From Prevotellaceae bacterium UBA1726 (lineage in GTDB: Bacteria > Bacteroidota > Bacteroidia > Bacteroidales > Bacteroidaceae): 15,424 nt of DNA. This document shows positions 7,153-15,125 of this stretch, in pieces; position 1 is the first letter of the stretch; each line of letters begins with the position of its first letter. A program made the translations under genes and the position numbers. A model generated the notes under the pieces. That model did no database searches and was not told the DNA's origin. It worked only from the letters and a program-made list of their open reading frames with translations. The DNA is taken from the NCBI GenBank assembly GCA_002316005.1, contig DCIM01000052.1, forward strand, positions 1 through 15,424, in the 5' to 3' direction.

Positions 7153-8187
7153 ATGAAAAGTATTGAAGAATTGGTAAGGCCGAATATCAGGTCATTGGCA
7201 CCATACAGTTCGGCACGCAACGAATATAGCGGTCATGTGGCAAGAGTATTCCTCGATGCCAACGAGAATCCGTATAACAAACCATTCAACCGCTACCCTG
7301 ACCCTTTGCAGGAAGAAGTGAAAACTGCATTGAGGAAGGTGAAGGGCGTAAGAGAAGAATGCATCTTCCTCGGCAATGGTTCGGACGAAGCAATCGACCT
7401 TCCTTACAGAATATTCTGCCGTCCGGGCGTTGACAATGTAGTGGCTATTGAGCCAACATACGGCATGTATAAGGTTTGTGCCGATATCAATGATGTTGAA
7501 TACCGACCAGTACTGCTGGATGAGAAATTCCAGATTAATGCAGAGAAACTGCTCAATGCAACCGATGCGAACACAAAACTCATCTGGATTTGCAGTCCCA
7601 ACAACCCTACCGGCAACTGCATAAACCGCGACGAAATAGTAAAAGTCATCACTGGTTTTGATGGTATCGTCATTGTGGATGAAGCTTACAGTGATTTCTC
7701 AAGCGAACGACCATTAAGGCTGGAATTGGACAAACATCCAAACCTCATCGTTCTGAACACATTGAGTAAGGCATGGGGCTGTGCCGCAATACGTCTTGGA
7801 ATGGCATTTGCCAGCAAGGAAATAATAGACATATTCAACAAGGTAAAGTATCCTTACAATATCAACCTCTTGACACAGCAACAGGCACTTGAATCGTTAA
7901 AAGATCCATTCACCGTAGATAACTGGGTTAAGACTCTGCTTCAAGAGCGCGAACGCCTCATGGCTGCAGTAAAGGAACTGCCTATTACTGAGGAGGTGTA
8001 CCCTACAGACGCAAACTTTTTCCTCGCGAAGGTAACTGATGCCCAGAAGATATACGATTACTTAGTTGAAGAAGGCATAATTGTTAGAAACAGAACGAGG
8101 GTTCAGCTCTGCCATAATTGTTTACGAATAACAATAGGCACACGAAGTGAGAATGCAGAACTTCTCGGTGCTCTACGCAAGTACTAA
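7153..8187 (+). CDS. hisC: Histidinol-phosphate aminotransferase
   Basis: This 344-aa PLP-dependent class I/II aminotransferase interconverts imidazole acetol phosphate and histidinol phosphate using glutamate as amino donor. The early DANENPYN motif (35-42) is typical of HisC. GNGSDEAID (74-82) contributes to phosphate binding, SPNNPTG (148-154) and VDEAYSDF (175-182) line the cofactor site, and the PLP lysine is Lys206 in NTLSKAWGCAAIRLG. The C-terminal RITIGTRSENAELL carries the arginine that binds substrate phosphate. A purine-rich GGGAGAAAGGA (7139-7149) lies just before the ATG. hisB, often next in Bacteroidales his operons, does not follow: a terminator begins about 40 bp downstream. 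Confidence 0.96.
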   Translation: MKSIEELVRPNIRSLAPYSSARNEYSGHVARVFLDANENPYNKPFNRYPDPLQEEVKTALRKVKGVREECIFLGNGSDEAIDLPYRIFCRPGVDNVVAIEPTYGMYKVCADINDVEYRPVLLDEKFQINAEKLLNATDANTKLIWICSPNNPTGNCINRDEIVKVITGFDGIVIVDEAYSDFSSERPLRLELDKHPNLIVLNTLSKAWGCAAIRLGMAFASKEIIDIFNKVKYPYNINLLTQQQALESLKDPFTVDNWVKTLLQERERLMAAVKELPITEEVYPTDANFFLAKVTDAQKIYDYLVEEGIIVRNRTRVQLCHNCLRITIGTRSENAELLGALRKY

Positions 8188-8224
8188 AAACTAAGAAGTG
8201 AATTAGACCTGTTTTCAAATAATA

Positions 8225-8257
8225 AAGGCCCGCTGAAAAAGCGAGCCTTATTTTTTT
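8225..8257. terminator. Intrinsic terminator between hisC and the DUF3127 gene
   Basis: AAGGC-c-CGCT (8225-8234) pairs with AGCG-a-GCCTT (8240-8249), a 9-bp stem with one internal mismatch and a GAAAA loop. On the plus strand it is followed by A and seven T residues (8251-8257), a strong terminator for the his operon. On the minus strand the trailing sequence is TTATTATTT, so it probably also serves the convergent DUF3127 gene. Confidence 0.85.
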
Positions 8258-8277
8258 CTATCCTTATGTAAATCTGT

Positions 8278-8706
8278 TTAGAAAGGAAGATCGTCAGTTG
8301 TCTCAACTGGAGCAGCAGCCTGTGCAGCAGCAAAAGGATCAGCCTGTGGAGCTGCCTCTGGTGCTGGAGGGAATGGAGCATTCTCTGGTGCGAATGGTGC
8401 AGCACCAGTTGAACCAGCAGCAGCTGGATCAAAAGCGCGAACATCAAAAGCACGGATATCGCTGAACCAACGGCCATTCCACTCGCGAGCGTCGATGTCG
8501 AAAGAAACTGTATATGAACCACCTACCTGGATGTTAAAACGTTGGAGGCGATCAGAACCAAAAACATTGAAAACCATCTTACGAGGATACTGTCCGCTCT
8601 GATATTCCAAAACAAATTCCTGAGTCATCCACTTCTCACCCGGATTTCTCTTGCTATCACCTGTACGAGGTTCAAGCGCTGCGATAATTTTACCTTGTAT
8701 TTCCAT
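8278..8706 (-). CDS. DUF3127 protein, predicted OB-fold with SSB-like C-terminal tail
   Basis: The 142-aa product belongs to the Bacteroidetes-restricted DUF3127 family, which to my knowledge has no assigned function. Residues 1-92 are the DUF3127 domain, with the pattern MEIQGKIIA, then WMTQEFVLEY, then GGSYTVSFDIDAREWNGRWFSDI split over 62-84, consistent with a small OB-fold beta-barrel like that of SSB. Residues 93-136 form an Ala/Pro-rich, probably disordered linker. The last residues, DDLPF (138-142), match the acidic tip of bacterial SSB (DDDIPF) that recruits repair and replication proteins. The layout of OB-fold, flexible linker and acidic hydrophobic tip is thus that of SSB, though the OB part is not canonical SSB. 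It is divergent from dnaN. The family call is firm; the single-strand DNA-binding role is inference. Confidence 0.85.
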   Translation of the reverse strand: MEIQGKIIAALEPRTGDSKRNPGEKWMTQEFVLEYQSGQYPRKMVFNVFGSDRLQRFNIQVGGSYTVSFDIDAREWNGRWFSDIRAFDVRAFDPAAAGSTGAAPFAPENAPFPPAPEAAPQADPFAAAQAAAPVETTDDLPF

Positions 8707-8759
8707 TTAATATACCTATTTTAATTATTCTTTTTTTGCGTTTTTAGTGAATTGCACCG

Positions 8760-8791
8760 CGAAATTAATAAAATAGTTCTAAAAATGGAAA
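8760..8791 (-). promoter_or_regulatory. Possible promoter of the DUF3127 gene
   Basis: On the minus strand TTTC (8791-8788) lies exactly 20 nt upstream of TAATTTCG (8767-8760). Each box differs by one base from TTTG and TAnnTTTG, but the spacing is right. It would give a leader of about 45-50 nt before the ATG at 8706. Confidence 0.35.
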
Positions 8792-8807
8792 CTTTTCTCC
8801 TATTTTT

Positions 8808-8839
8808 TTTGTTTCAACCAACATATTTTTGTATTTTTG
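8808..8839 (+). promoter_or_regulatory. Promoter of dnaN
   Basis: TTTG (8808-8811) precedes TATTTTTG (8832-8839) by exactly 20 nt, a full consensus match. A second copy of TATTTTTG lies immediately before it (8824-8831) but has no -33 box at the right distance. The start near 8846 leaves a leader of about 23 nt before the ATG at 8869. Confidence 0.65.
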
Positions 8840-8868
8840 TCGAAGAATAACAAATTAAATATACGTAT

Positions 8869-9990
8869 ATGAGATTTACCTTATCTAGTAGCGAGCTCAA
8901 CGGACAGTTGCAGACTCTTTCCAAAGTTATCAATAGCAAAAATTCACTTGCTATTCTTGAATGTTTCCTTTTCGAAGTTGCAAACGGCAGAATGAAGATT
9001 ACTGCAAGCGACAGCGAAACCGTGATGACCACATCAATTGCACTGGAAGATGCAGATGTAGAAGGCAAGTTTGCCATTCCTAACCGCACTATTCTTGATG
9101 CAATGCGTGAATTGCCAGAGCAGCCTCTTACATTTGATGTTGACACCGTCAACCTCACAATTAAAGTGCTCTATCAGAATGGTATGTACAACTTTACTGC
9201 AATGAACGCAGATGAGTATCCACAGATTCAGCCAATCGGCGAAGGTGCTTCTGTCATCACTATTGACGCAAGCATCCTCAGCAACAATATCAGCCGTTCA
9301 ATCTTCGCAACAGCACAGGATGAACTTCGTCCTGTAATGAACGGTATCTACTTCGACCTCACACCTGATTCTCTTGCAATCGTAGCAAGCGATGGTCATA
9401 AGTTGGTTCGCAACAAGAACTATTCAGTGAAGTCAGAGTCGCCAGCTGCATTCATCATGCAGAAGAAGCCTGCTACATTGCTCAAGAATGTATTGGGTAA
9501 GGATGGTGGCGATGTTGTCATCAAGTTCGATAATCGTAACGCAGAGATTACTTTCGGTGAGGGCACTCTTTCATGTCGTCTTATCGAAGGCCGTTATCCA
9601 AACTACAATAGCGTTATTCCAAAGGACAACCCTAACCAGTTGACAATCGACCGTAAGGTGCTCCTTTCTGCACTCCGTCGCGTCCTTCCATTTGCAAGTG
9701 GCACACAGTTGATCCGCTTCCATCTTGAGACAGGTAAGCTTGAACTCAAGTCAGAGGATATCGACTTCTCAACAAGTGCACAGGAGAAGATCCAGTGTGA
9801 CTACAACGGTCGTCCAATGAGCATCGGTTTCAAGGGTGGTTCTTTGACAGAAATCCTCAACAACCTTGATTGCGAGGAGGTGACACTTCAGCTTTCTGAC
9901 CCAAGTCGTGCTGGTGTTATTGTTCCTACAACACAGCCTGAGAACGAGGAAATCCTCATGCTCATCATGCCAATGTTGCTGAACGATTAA
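8869..9990 (+). CDS. dnaN: DNA polymerase III beta subunit (sliding clamp)
   Basis: The 373-aa protein forms a dimeric ring that encircles DNA and tethers polymerase III and many repair proteins. The three repeated clamp domains are present over roughly 1-120, 125-245 and 246-373. Recognisable segments are MRFTLSSSELNGQLQTLSKVI split at the start, RPVMNGIYFD near 155, ASDGHKLVR near 178, EGRYPNYNSVIP near 241 and the C-terminal IMPM (residues 366-369), which corresponds to the VMPM that lines the peptide-binding pocket in E. coli. Length is normal. It heads the plus-strand run with the exonuclease 52 bp downstream. dnaN here is not next to dnaA, as is usual in Bacteroidetes. Confidence 0.97.
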   Translation: MRFTLSSSELNGQLQTLSKVINSKNSLAILECFLFEVANGRMKITASDSETVMTTSIALEDADVEGKFAIPNRTILDAMRELPEQPLTFDVDTVNLTIKVLYQNGMYNFTAMNADEYPQIQPIGEGASVITIDASILSNNISRSIFATAQDELRPVMNGIYFDLTPDSLAIVASDGHKLVRNKNYSVKSESPAAFIMQKKPATLLKNVLGKDGGDVVIKFDNRNAEITFGEGTLSCRLIEGRYPNYNSVIPKDNPNQLTIDRKVLLSALRRVLPFASGTQLIRFHLETGKLELKSEDIDFSTSAQEKIQCDYNGRPMSIGFKGGSLTEILNNLDCEEVTLQLSDPSRAGVIVPTTQPENEEILMLIMPMLLND

Positions 9991-10003
9991 ACGATTGTCT
10001 ACC

Positions 10004-10022
10004 CTACTCCCTTGGGGAATAG
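10004..10022 (+). repeat. Hairpin in the dnaN-exonuclease gap
   Basis: CTA-c-TCCC (10004-10011) pairs with GGGA-a-TAG (10015-10022) around TTG, a 7-bp stem with one mismatch in a 52-bp gap. No T-run follows, so it is more likely an mRNA processing or stability element that sets unequal expression of clamp and exonuclease than a terminator. Confidence 0.35.
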
Positions 10023-10042
10023 CATTGAAAAACATTTATTAG

Positions 10043-10894
10043 ATGAAATTAAATCTGACAAAGCCACTGGTGGTCTTCGACTTGGAGACCACCGGTCTTG
10101 ATATAGTAAACGACCGTATTATCCAGATATCTTATATTAAGGTGTCGCCAGATGGTACGGAAAAGCGTGATGCATTCTTCATCAATCCAGAGTGCGATAT
10201 TCCTGCTATCGTTCAGGAACTAACTCATATCACGAACGAAATGGTGAAGGACGCTCCAACATTCAAGGACAAGGCAAAGGAACTGAGCGAAGAATTTGCA
10301 GGTTGCGACTTCGCCGGTTACAATTCCAACAGTTACGACATCCCTCTCCTTGCAGAGGAGTTCATCCGTGCAGGAGTCAATTTTGACTTTTCAAAAAGCC
10401 GACTTATCGACGCGATGGTGATATTCCGCAAGATGGAGCGCCGCAATCTTGCTGCAGCTTACAAGTTCTATTGTGGCAGAAAGATGGAAGATGACTTCCA
10501 GGCACATCGCGCAGACGAGGATACGGAAGCAACATGGCGTGTTCTTCAGGGACAGCTCGACATGTATGCCCCTGGCATGCAGGAAGAGGAAGACAGAGTT
10601 CTGTTGAACGACATGGATTTCCTTAACGAGTTCTCACGACAAGGAAACAAAGTTGACTTTGCCGGTCGTTTCTTCTGGCGCGAGATGGAAGGTCCTGACG
10701 GAAAACCACTTCTCGACAAAGATGGCAAACCAAGAATGAAAGAAGCGTTCAACTTCGGAAAGTACAAGAATTGGTTTGTTACAGATGTCCTTCGCAAGGA
10801 TCCGGGATATTACAGTTGGATGATGCAAGGCGATTTCGCGGCAGACACTAAGCAGGTGCTGACACGAATCCGTTTGCAAGAGTTTGGAAAATAG
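10043..10894 (+). CDS. DEDDh 3'-5' exonuclease with ExoX-like C-terminal domain
   Basis: The 283-aa protein is an epsilon-type exonuclease, expected to remove nucleotides from DNA 3' ends for proofreading or repair. The DEDDh active site is complete: Asp13 and Glu15 in VFDLETTGLD, Asp99 in YNSNSYDIPLL, His155 and Asp160 in HRADEDTEAT. After the nuclease domain (about 5-172) comes a linker and a C-terminal module at about 235-275, NFGKYKNWFVTDVLRKDPGYYSWM split over that range, which resembles the ExoX-like C-terminal domain. QLDMY (171-175), just after the nuclease domain, resembles the bacterial clamp-binding pentapeptide QLxLF and occupies the same place as the clamp-binding motif of E. coli epsilon. 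Its gene lies directly after dnaN. Whether it is the replicative proofreader or a separate repair nuclease cannot be told from sequence. Confidence 0.9.
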   Translation: MKLNLTKPLVVFDLETTGLDIVNDRIIQISYIKVSPDGTEKRDAFFINPECDIPAIVQELTHITNEMVKDAPTFKDKAKELSEEFAGCDFAGYNSNSYDIPLLAEEFIRAGVNFDFSKSRLIDAMVIFRKMERRNLAAAYKFYCGRKMEDDFQAHRADEDTEATWRVLQGQLDMYAPGMQEEEDRVLLNDMDFLNEFSRQGNKVDFAGRFFWREMEGPDGKPLLDKDGKPRMKEAFNFGKYKNWFVTDVLRKDPGYYSWMMQGDFAADTKQVLTRIRLQEFGK

Positions 10895-10901
10895 TTGAAA
10901 C

Positions 10902-11810
10902 ATGAAAATTCGCAGATGCCTATTTGCTGTTCTTTGTTTACTCTGTTCTTTGAAAGGATGGAGTCAAGAACTTGATGCAAATATCCGTATCAACCATAAT
11001 CAGGTTCAGGGTACAGATGTCAGCATCTTCGAAAACCTTGAGGAGACACTGACGCGTTTTGTCAACGAACGCCAATGGACAAATCTGCAGTTTCAGAAGA
11101 ACGAACGCATAAAGTGTAACTTCAACATTACTGTGACAAAATACGATCAAAGCAGTAATACATTTACATGTCGTTGTGTCGTTGCAGCAAACCGTCCTGT
11201 TTACAACTCGTCATATACAACAACTTTCTACAGCAATACTGACAATGACTTCATCTTCACCTTTGCACAGTTTGACCAGATAGAGTTCAACGAAGAGAAT
11301 GTGGACAACCAGCTCACAGCCCTCTTTGCTTACTACGCATACCTGATCATTGGTCTTGACCTTGACACTTTCGGACCAAATGCTGGCGAGGATATCCTTC
11401 AGCGTTGCCTCAATCTCTGCAATAATTGCCAGACACTTGATTTCCCAGGTTGGAAGGCGTTTGAATCGGACAAAAACCGTTTCGCTATCATCAACGATTA
11501 TCTTGATGGCGGTATGGCTCCTTTCCGCCAGTTCCAATACGATTACTATCGAACAGGACTTGACGAGATGGTGAACAATGTAGAGCGTGGCCGAACAAAT
11601 ATCACCACAGCAATTGAGACAAACCTGAAGAAAGCACATGAAGATAAGCCATTGAGCCTTGTTCCACAGATTTGGACAGATTATAAGAAAGATGAACTTG
11701 CCAATATATATAAAGGTAAGGGAACATCTAAGGAAAAAGAGTCTGTCTATGATATTCTTTTCAGTATCAATGCCAGTCAAAACAAGTACTGGGACCAGAT
11801 TAAAGAATAA
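10902..11810 (+). CDS. porD: PorD/DUF4835 family protein
   Basis: This is a 302-aa periplasmic protein with a signal peptide (residues 1-21, hydrophobic core from 6, likely cleavage before Q22). It matches the DUF4835 family, named PorD in type IX secretion annotation: ELDANIRINHNQVQGTD (23-39), then WTNLQF, ERIKCNFNI, VYNSSYTTTF and the hallmark LTALFAYYAYLIIGLDLDTF split over about 137-157. Family members are found across Bacteroidetes. From memory, they also occur in species without a complete type IX secretion system, so its presence alone does not prove that system here. It begins 7 nt after the exonuclease stop, and its own stop overlaps the recN start by one base (TAATG). Confidence 0.88.
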   Translation: MKIRRCLFAVLCLLCSLKGWSQELDANIRINHNQVQGTDVSIFENLEETLTRFVNERQWTNLQFQKNERIKCNFNITVTKYDQSSNTFTCRCVVAANRPVYNSSYTTTFYSNTDNDFIFTFAQFDQIEFNEENVDNQLTALFAYYAYLIIGLDLDTFGPNAGEDILQRCLNLCNNCQTLDFPGWKAFESDKNRFAIINDYLDGGMAPFRQFQYDYYRTGLDEMVNNVERGRTNITTAIETNLKKAHEDKPLSLVPQIWTDYKKDELANIYKGKGTSKEKESVYDILFSINASQNKYWDQIKE

Positions 11811-13468
11811 TGCTACAGCAATTATACATTAAAAACTTTGCCCTCATTGACGAACTCGATGTAGAGTTTTTCCCAGGGTTTTCAGTTATAACCGGTGAAA
11901 CGGGCGCAGGTAAGAGCATCATCCTTGGTGCTCTTGGTTTGTTGTTAGGCAATCGCGCCGACATCAAAGCTCTTAAGGAAGGCGCTCAGAAATGCACAAT
12001 CGAAGCACATTTCAATATCGAGCAATATGGTTTTGAACCATTTTTTACAGAAAACGACATTGATTATGTTGCCGACGACTGTATCCTACGTCGCGAAATC
12101 AATGCAAACGGAAAAAGTCGTGCATTTATCAACGACACTCCTGTCGGATTGAATCTGATGAAGGAATTGGGCGAACAACTTATCGACATTCATTCGCAGC
12201 ATCAGAACCTGCTTCTACAGAAGAATGATTTCCAACTTTCTGTTGTAGATATCATTGCCAAAAACCAATTACTTCTTGCTCAATACAAGAAAGAGTACGC
12301 CAACTACCACGATGTGCAGATTCGCCTCAAGAAAACACGCGAGAGTATTGAGGAGAACAAGGCAAATGTTGATTTCATTCGTTATCAATATGAAGAACTC
12401 GCAAAACTCAATTTGAAGGAAGGCGAAGAGGATGAACTCGAGCATGAATCGAACACTATGCAGCACTCAGAGGACATCAAATCAAACCTCTATGAAGCAA
12501 GTAGTAACCTCGACGACGACAATACCGGTATCTTAGTTCGACTTTATCGCTCTGTTTCTGCAATAAACAGTATTACCAATGTATTCCCACAGGTTGAAGA
12601 AACTGCCGAGCGACTTAACGACTGTTATATTGAACTCAAGGACTTGTCAGCCGACATCAGCAGTATGCTTGAGGATGTCGAATATGACCCAGACGAACTC
12701 GAAAGAATCAACGACCGTCTCGATGCGATATATACTCTCGAACAGAAGCATCATAAGAACAGCGTTGCCGAACTGATTGAGTTGCAGAATGAATACAAAG
12801 AAACACTCGACAATGTAGAAAACAGCGATGTTGCCATTGAGGAACTTGAAAAGGAAATGGCAGAGGCATTGAAGAATGTTAATAAGATTTCTGCCGAGCT
12901 AACAAAGAAGCGTCAGGCATCAGCAAAAACCATTGAGAAGGAAATTGCCGAACGACTCAAGCCATTAGGTTTGCCAAACGTACGCTTTGCCGTTGAGATT
13001 TCAAAGAAAGAAGTATCTGCTGATGGTTGCGACGAGGTGGAATTTCTCTTCTCTGCCAATCCTGGTACCCCACTCCGCCCTGTCAGTCAGATTGCCAGTG
13101 GTGGTGAGATAGCGCGTGTGATGCTGTCTCTCAAAGCTATGTTGAGTGGTGCTGTAAAACTCCCTACTATCATCTTTGATGAAATCGACACAGGTGTTTC
13201 TGGTCGCGTAGCCGAACAGATGGCGATTATCATGAATGAGATGGGACAGAATGAACGACAAGTGATAAGTATCACCCACTTGCCACAGATTGCTGCTCAG
13301 GGAAGCAACCATTATAAAGTTTATAAGGAACAAGACAATAACAATACCCAAAGCCACATGGCATTCCTCTCTGACGACGAGCGTGTAGAAGAGATTGCCC
13401 AGATGCTCAGTGGTAGCAATATCACAGAGGCGGCTATAAACAATGCTAAAGAACTTTTAGGAAAATGA
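11810..13468 (+). CDS. recN: DNA repair protein RecN
   Basis: The 552-aa SMC-like ATPase acts in double-strand break repair, binding DNA ends and bringing molecules together. The Walker A motif GETGAGKS is at 29-36. The ABC signature ASGGE (429-433) and Walker B TIIFDEIDTG (453-462, with Asp457 and Glu458) are near the C-terminus, followed by the switch ITHLPQIAAQG. Between them lies a long acidic and basic coiled coil, about residues 155-365, as expected for RecN. Length is normal for the family and all ATPase motifs are intact. Its ATG overlaps the porD stop by one base and its TGA overlaps the next ATG by four, so its expression is likely coupled to both neighbours. No LexA-type operator is visible upstream. 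Confidence 0.97.
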   Translation: MLQQLYIKNFALIDELDVEFFPGFSVITGETGAGKSIILGALGLLLGNRADIKALKEGAQKCTIEAHFNIEQYGFEPFFTENDIDYVADDCILRREINANGKSRAFINDTPVGLNLMKELGEQLIDIHSQHQNLLLQKNDFQLSVVDIIAKNQLLLAQYKKEYANYHDVQIRLKKTRESIEENKANVDFIRYQYEELAKLNLKEGEEDELEHESNTMQHSEDIKSNLYEASSNLDDDNTGILVRLYRSVSAINSITNVFPQVEETAERLNDCYIELKDLSADISSMLEDVEYDPDELERINDRLDAIYTLEQKHHKNSVAELIELQNEYKETLDNVENSDVAIEELEKEMAEALKNVNKISAELTKKRQASAKTIEKEIAERLKPLGLPNVRFAVEISKKEVSADGCDEVEFLFSANPGTPLRPVSQIASGGEIARVMLSLKAMLSGAVKLPTIIFDEIDTGVSGRVAEQMAIIMNEMGQNERQVISITHLPQIAAQGSNHYKVYKEQDNNNTQSHMAFLSDDERVEEIAQMLSGSNITEAAINNAKELLGK

Positions 13469-15117
13469 AAAAGATTGTTTTAATATTCACCTTCGTTATT
13501 GCATTCACGTCAGCTTTTGCTCAGAGTGCGATGGTTCAGAAGGCAGCAAAATCAGTATGTTCTCTCACTACATTCAATGCCGACGGTACAATTCTTGCTA
13601 CAAGCCATGCTGTGTTCTTCGGCGAAAGTAATGAGTGTATCTCTGCTTTTACCCCATTCGTTGGTGCAAGTAGTGCTATAATTATTGATGCCTACGGTCG
13701 TAAAGCACAGGTTGAATCAATCATTGGTGCTAACGAAATGTACAACATCTGCCGATTCAAGGTGGCAACAAAAGTAGCTACACTTGCTGTTGCAGAAAAA
13801 CCTATTAAGGAAAAGGCTTTTGCCATTAGTTATAGTGTTCAGCGTCCTTCTGCTAAAGCCCTCACTGTGAAGACAGCAGAGACTTTCAAGGAAAAGTACA
13901 ACTACTATGTTTTCAACGAGGAAATAAGCGATGAACTTGAAGGTTGTCCGATCGTAAATGAAAACGGTCAGATGGTTGGACTTGTTCAGCGTGCTAACAC
14001 CAACTATAACATCCAGTCAACTGATGCTCGTTTCTATGCAGAATTAGCATCTTCTGGTCTTTCTTCACGCGATGATATACTGAAAAAGACTAACATCCGC
14101 ACAGCACTTCCTGACAATCACGATCAGGCCCGTTTGATGTTGATGATGATTGATGCACAGAGCGATTCGCTAAATGTTATTGGTACCGTAAACGAATACA
14201 ACTCACGCTATCCTGGTGATATTGACGGTTATGCCGCACTCAGCCGTTATCAAGTGAACCACGGCAATCTCACCCGTGCAACACAAGCCATGAACGAATG
14301 TATAAAAAATGCTTCGGACAAGGCTGAAGCCTATAGTGAGTATTCAAAGCAGATTTATAATGTTGCCACATATATGCCTGATAGTGTTGATTGTGAGTGG
14401 ACACTCGATCTTGCAGAGGATCAGATTGTCAAGGCAATAGCCAACAAAAACCTTCCTGCTTACAGACATCAGTTAGCTCAGATACAATATGCAAAAGGCG
14501 ACTACCTGCAGGCATATAATATTTTCGAGGAAATAAGCACAACAGAAATGGGCAACAGCGAACTCTTCTACGAGATGGCTCAGACGAAGTCGCATCTTGG
14601 TGCCGAAAATGCAGAGATTCTTCCATATCTTGATAAAGCTATCGAGAAGTGTCCAAAGCCATTGACAAACATTAGTGCCCCTTATTTCTATGCTCGTGGT
14701 ATTACGCTCGATGCTATGGGTGAATACAAGAAGGCCATGCGTGATTACAACACCTATGACACATTGATGTATTTCAATGCCTCTCACGACTTCTACTATA
14801 CACGCTACAAGTGCGAGACAAAGATTCGCCAGTATCTGCAGGCTCTCAACGATATTGCACATGCCGCAATTCTAAATCCAAGAGAGGCAACATATCTTGC
14901 CGAAATGGCTTCACTTCAACTTCGCGTTGGCCAGTATGAAAATGCCATAAGAACTTGCGAGTTGAGCAAGAACCTCACTACAGAATACGCAGACATCTAC
15001 ATCATTGAAGGTGTGAGCTACTTGAAACTGGAACGCAAGGAAGACGCCAAGGCTGCATTTATTAAGGCGAAGGAACTTGGCGATCCTCGTGCCGAAGAGT
15101 ATCTACAAAAACTATAA
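13465..15117 (+). CDS. Periplasmic inactive trypsin-fold protein with TPR-like repeats
   Basis: The 550-aa protein has a signal peptide (cleavage likely after AFA, before Q20). Residues about 25-195 resemble a chymotrypsin/DegP-type protease fold, including a pattern near the usual serine, ELEGCPIVNENGQMVGLVQ (157-175), that mirrors GNSGGPIVN. All three catalytic positions appear replaced: Phe62 where histidine is expected, Asn94 for aspartate in NICRFKV, and Glu159 for serine. It is therefore predicted to be an inactive binding or scaffold domain. From about 220 to the end, helical repeats resemble TPRs, for example GDYLQAYNIFEEI, MGEYKKAMRDYNTY and VGQYENAIRTCELS. The start overlaps the recN stop by 4 nt. 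The substrate or partner is unknown; a role in envelope protein assembly is only a guess. Confidence 0.8.
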   Translation: MKKIVLIFTFVIAFTSAFAQSAMVQKAAKSVCSLTTFNADGTILATSHAVFFGESNECISAFTPFVGASSAIIIDAYGRKAQVESIIGANEMYNICRFKVATKVATLAVAEKPIKEKAFAISYSVQRPSAKALTVKTAETFKEKYNYYVFNEEISDELEGCPIVNENGQMVGLVQRANTNYNIQSTDARFYAELASSGLSSRDDILKKTNIRTALPDNHDQARLMLMMIDAQSDSLNVIGTVNEYNSRYPGDIDGYAALSRYQVNHGNLTRATQAMNECIKNASDKAEAYSEYSKQIYNVATYMPDSVDCEWTLDLAEDQIVKAIANKNLPAYRHQLAQIQYAKGDYLQAYNIFEEISTTEMGNSELFYEMAQTKSHLGAENAEILPYLDKAIEKCPKPLTNISAPYFYARGITLDAMGEYKKAMRDYNTYDTLMYFNASHDFYYTRYKCETKIRQYLQALNDIAHAAILNPREATYLAEMASLQLRVGQYENAIRTCELSKNLTTEYADIYIIEGVSYLKLERKEDAKAAFIKAKELGDPRAEEYLQKL

Positions 15118-15125
15118 TATCGGTT

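Noticed and set aside
8278..8706. Calling this gene canonical ssb
   Set aside because: The C-terminal tip looks like SSB, but the N-terminal domain follows the DUF3127 pattern rather than the conserved SSB domain.
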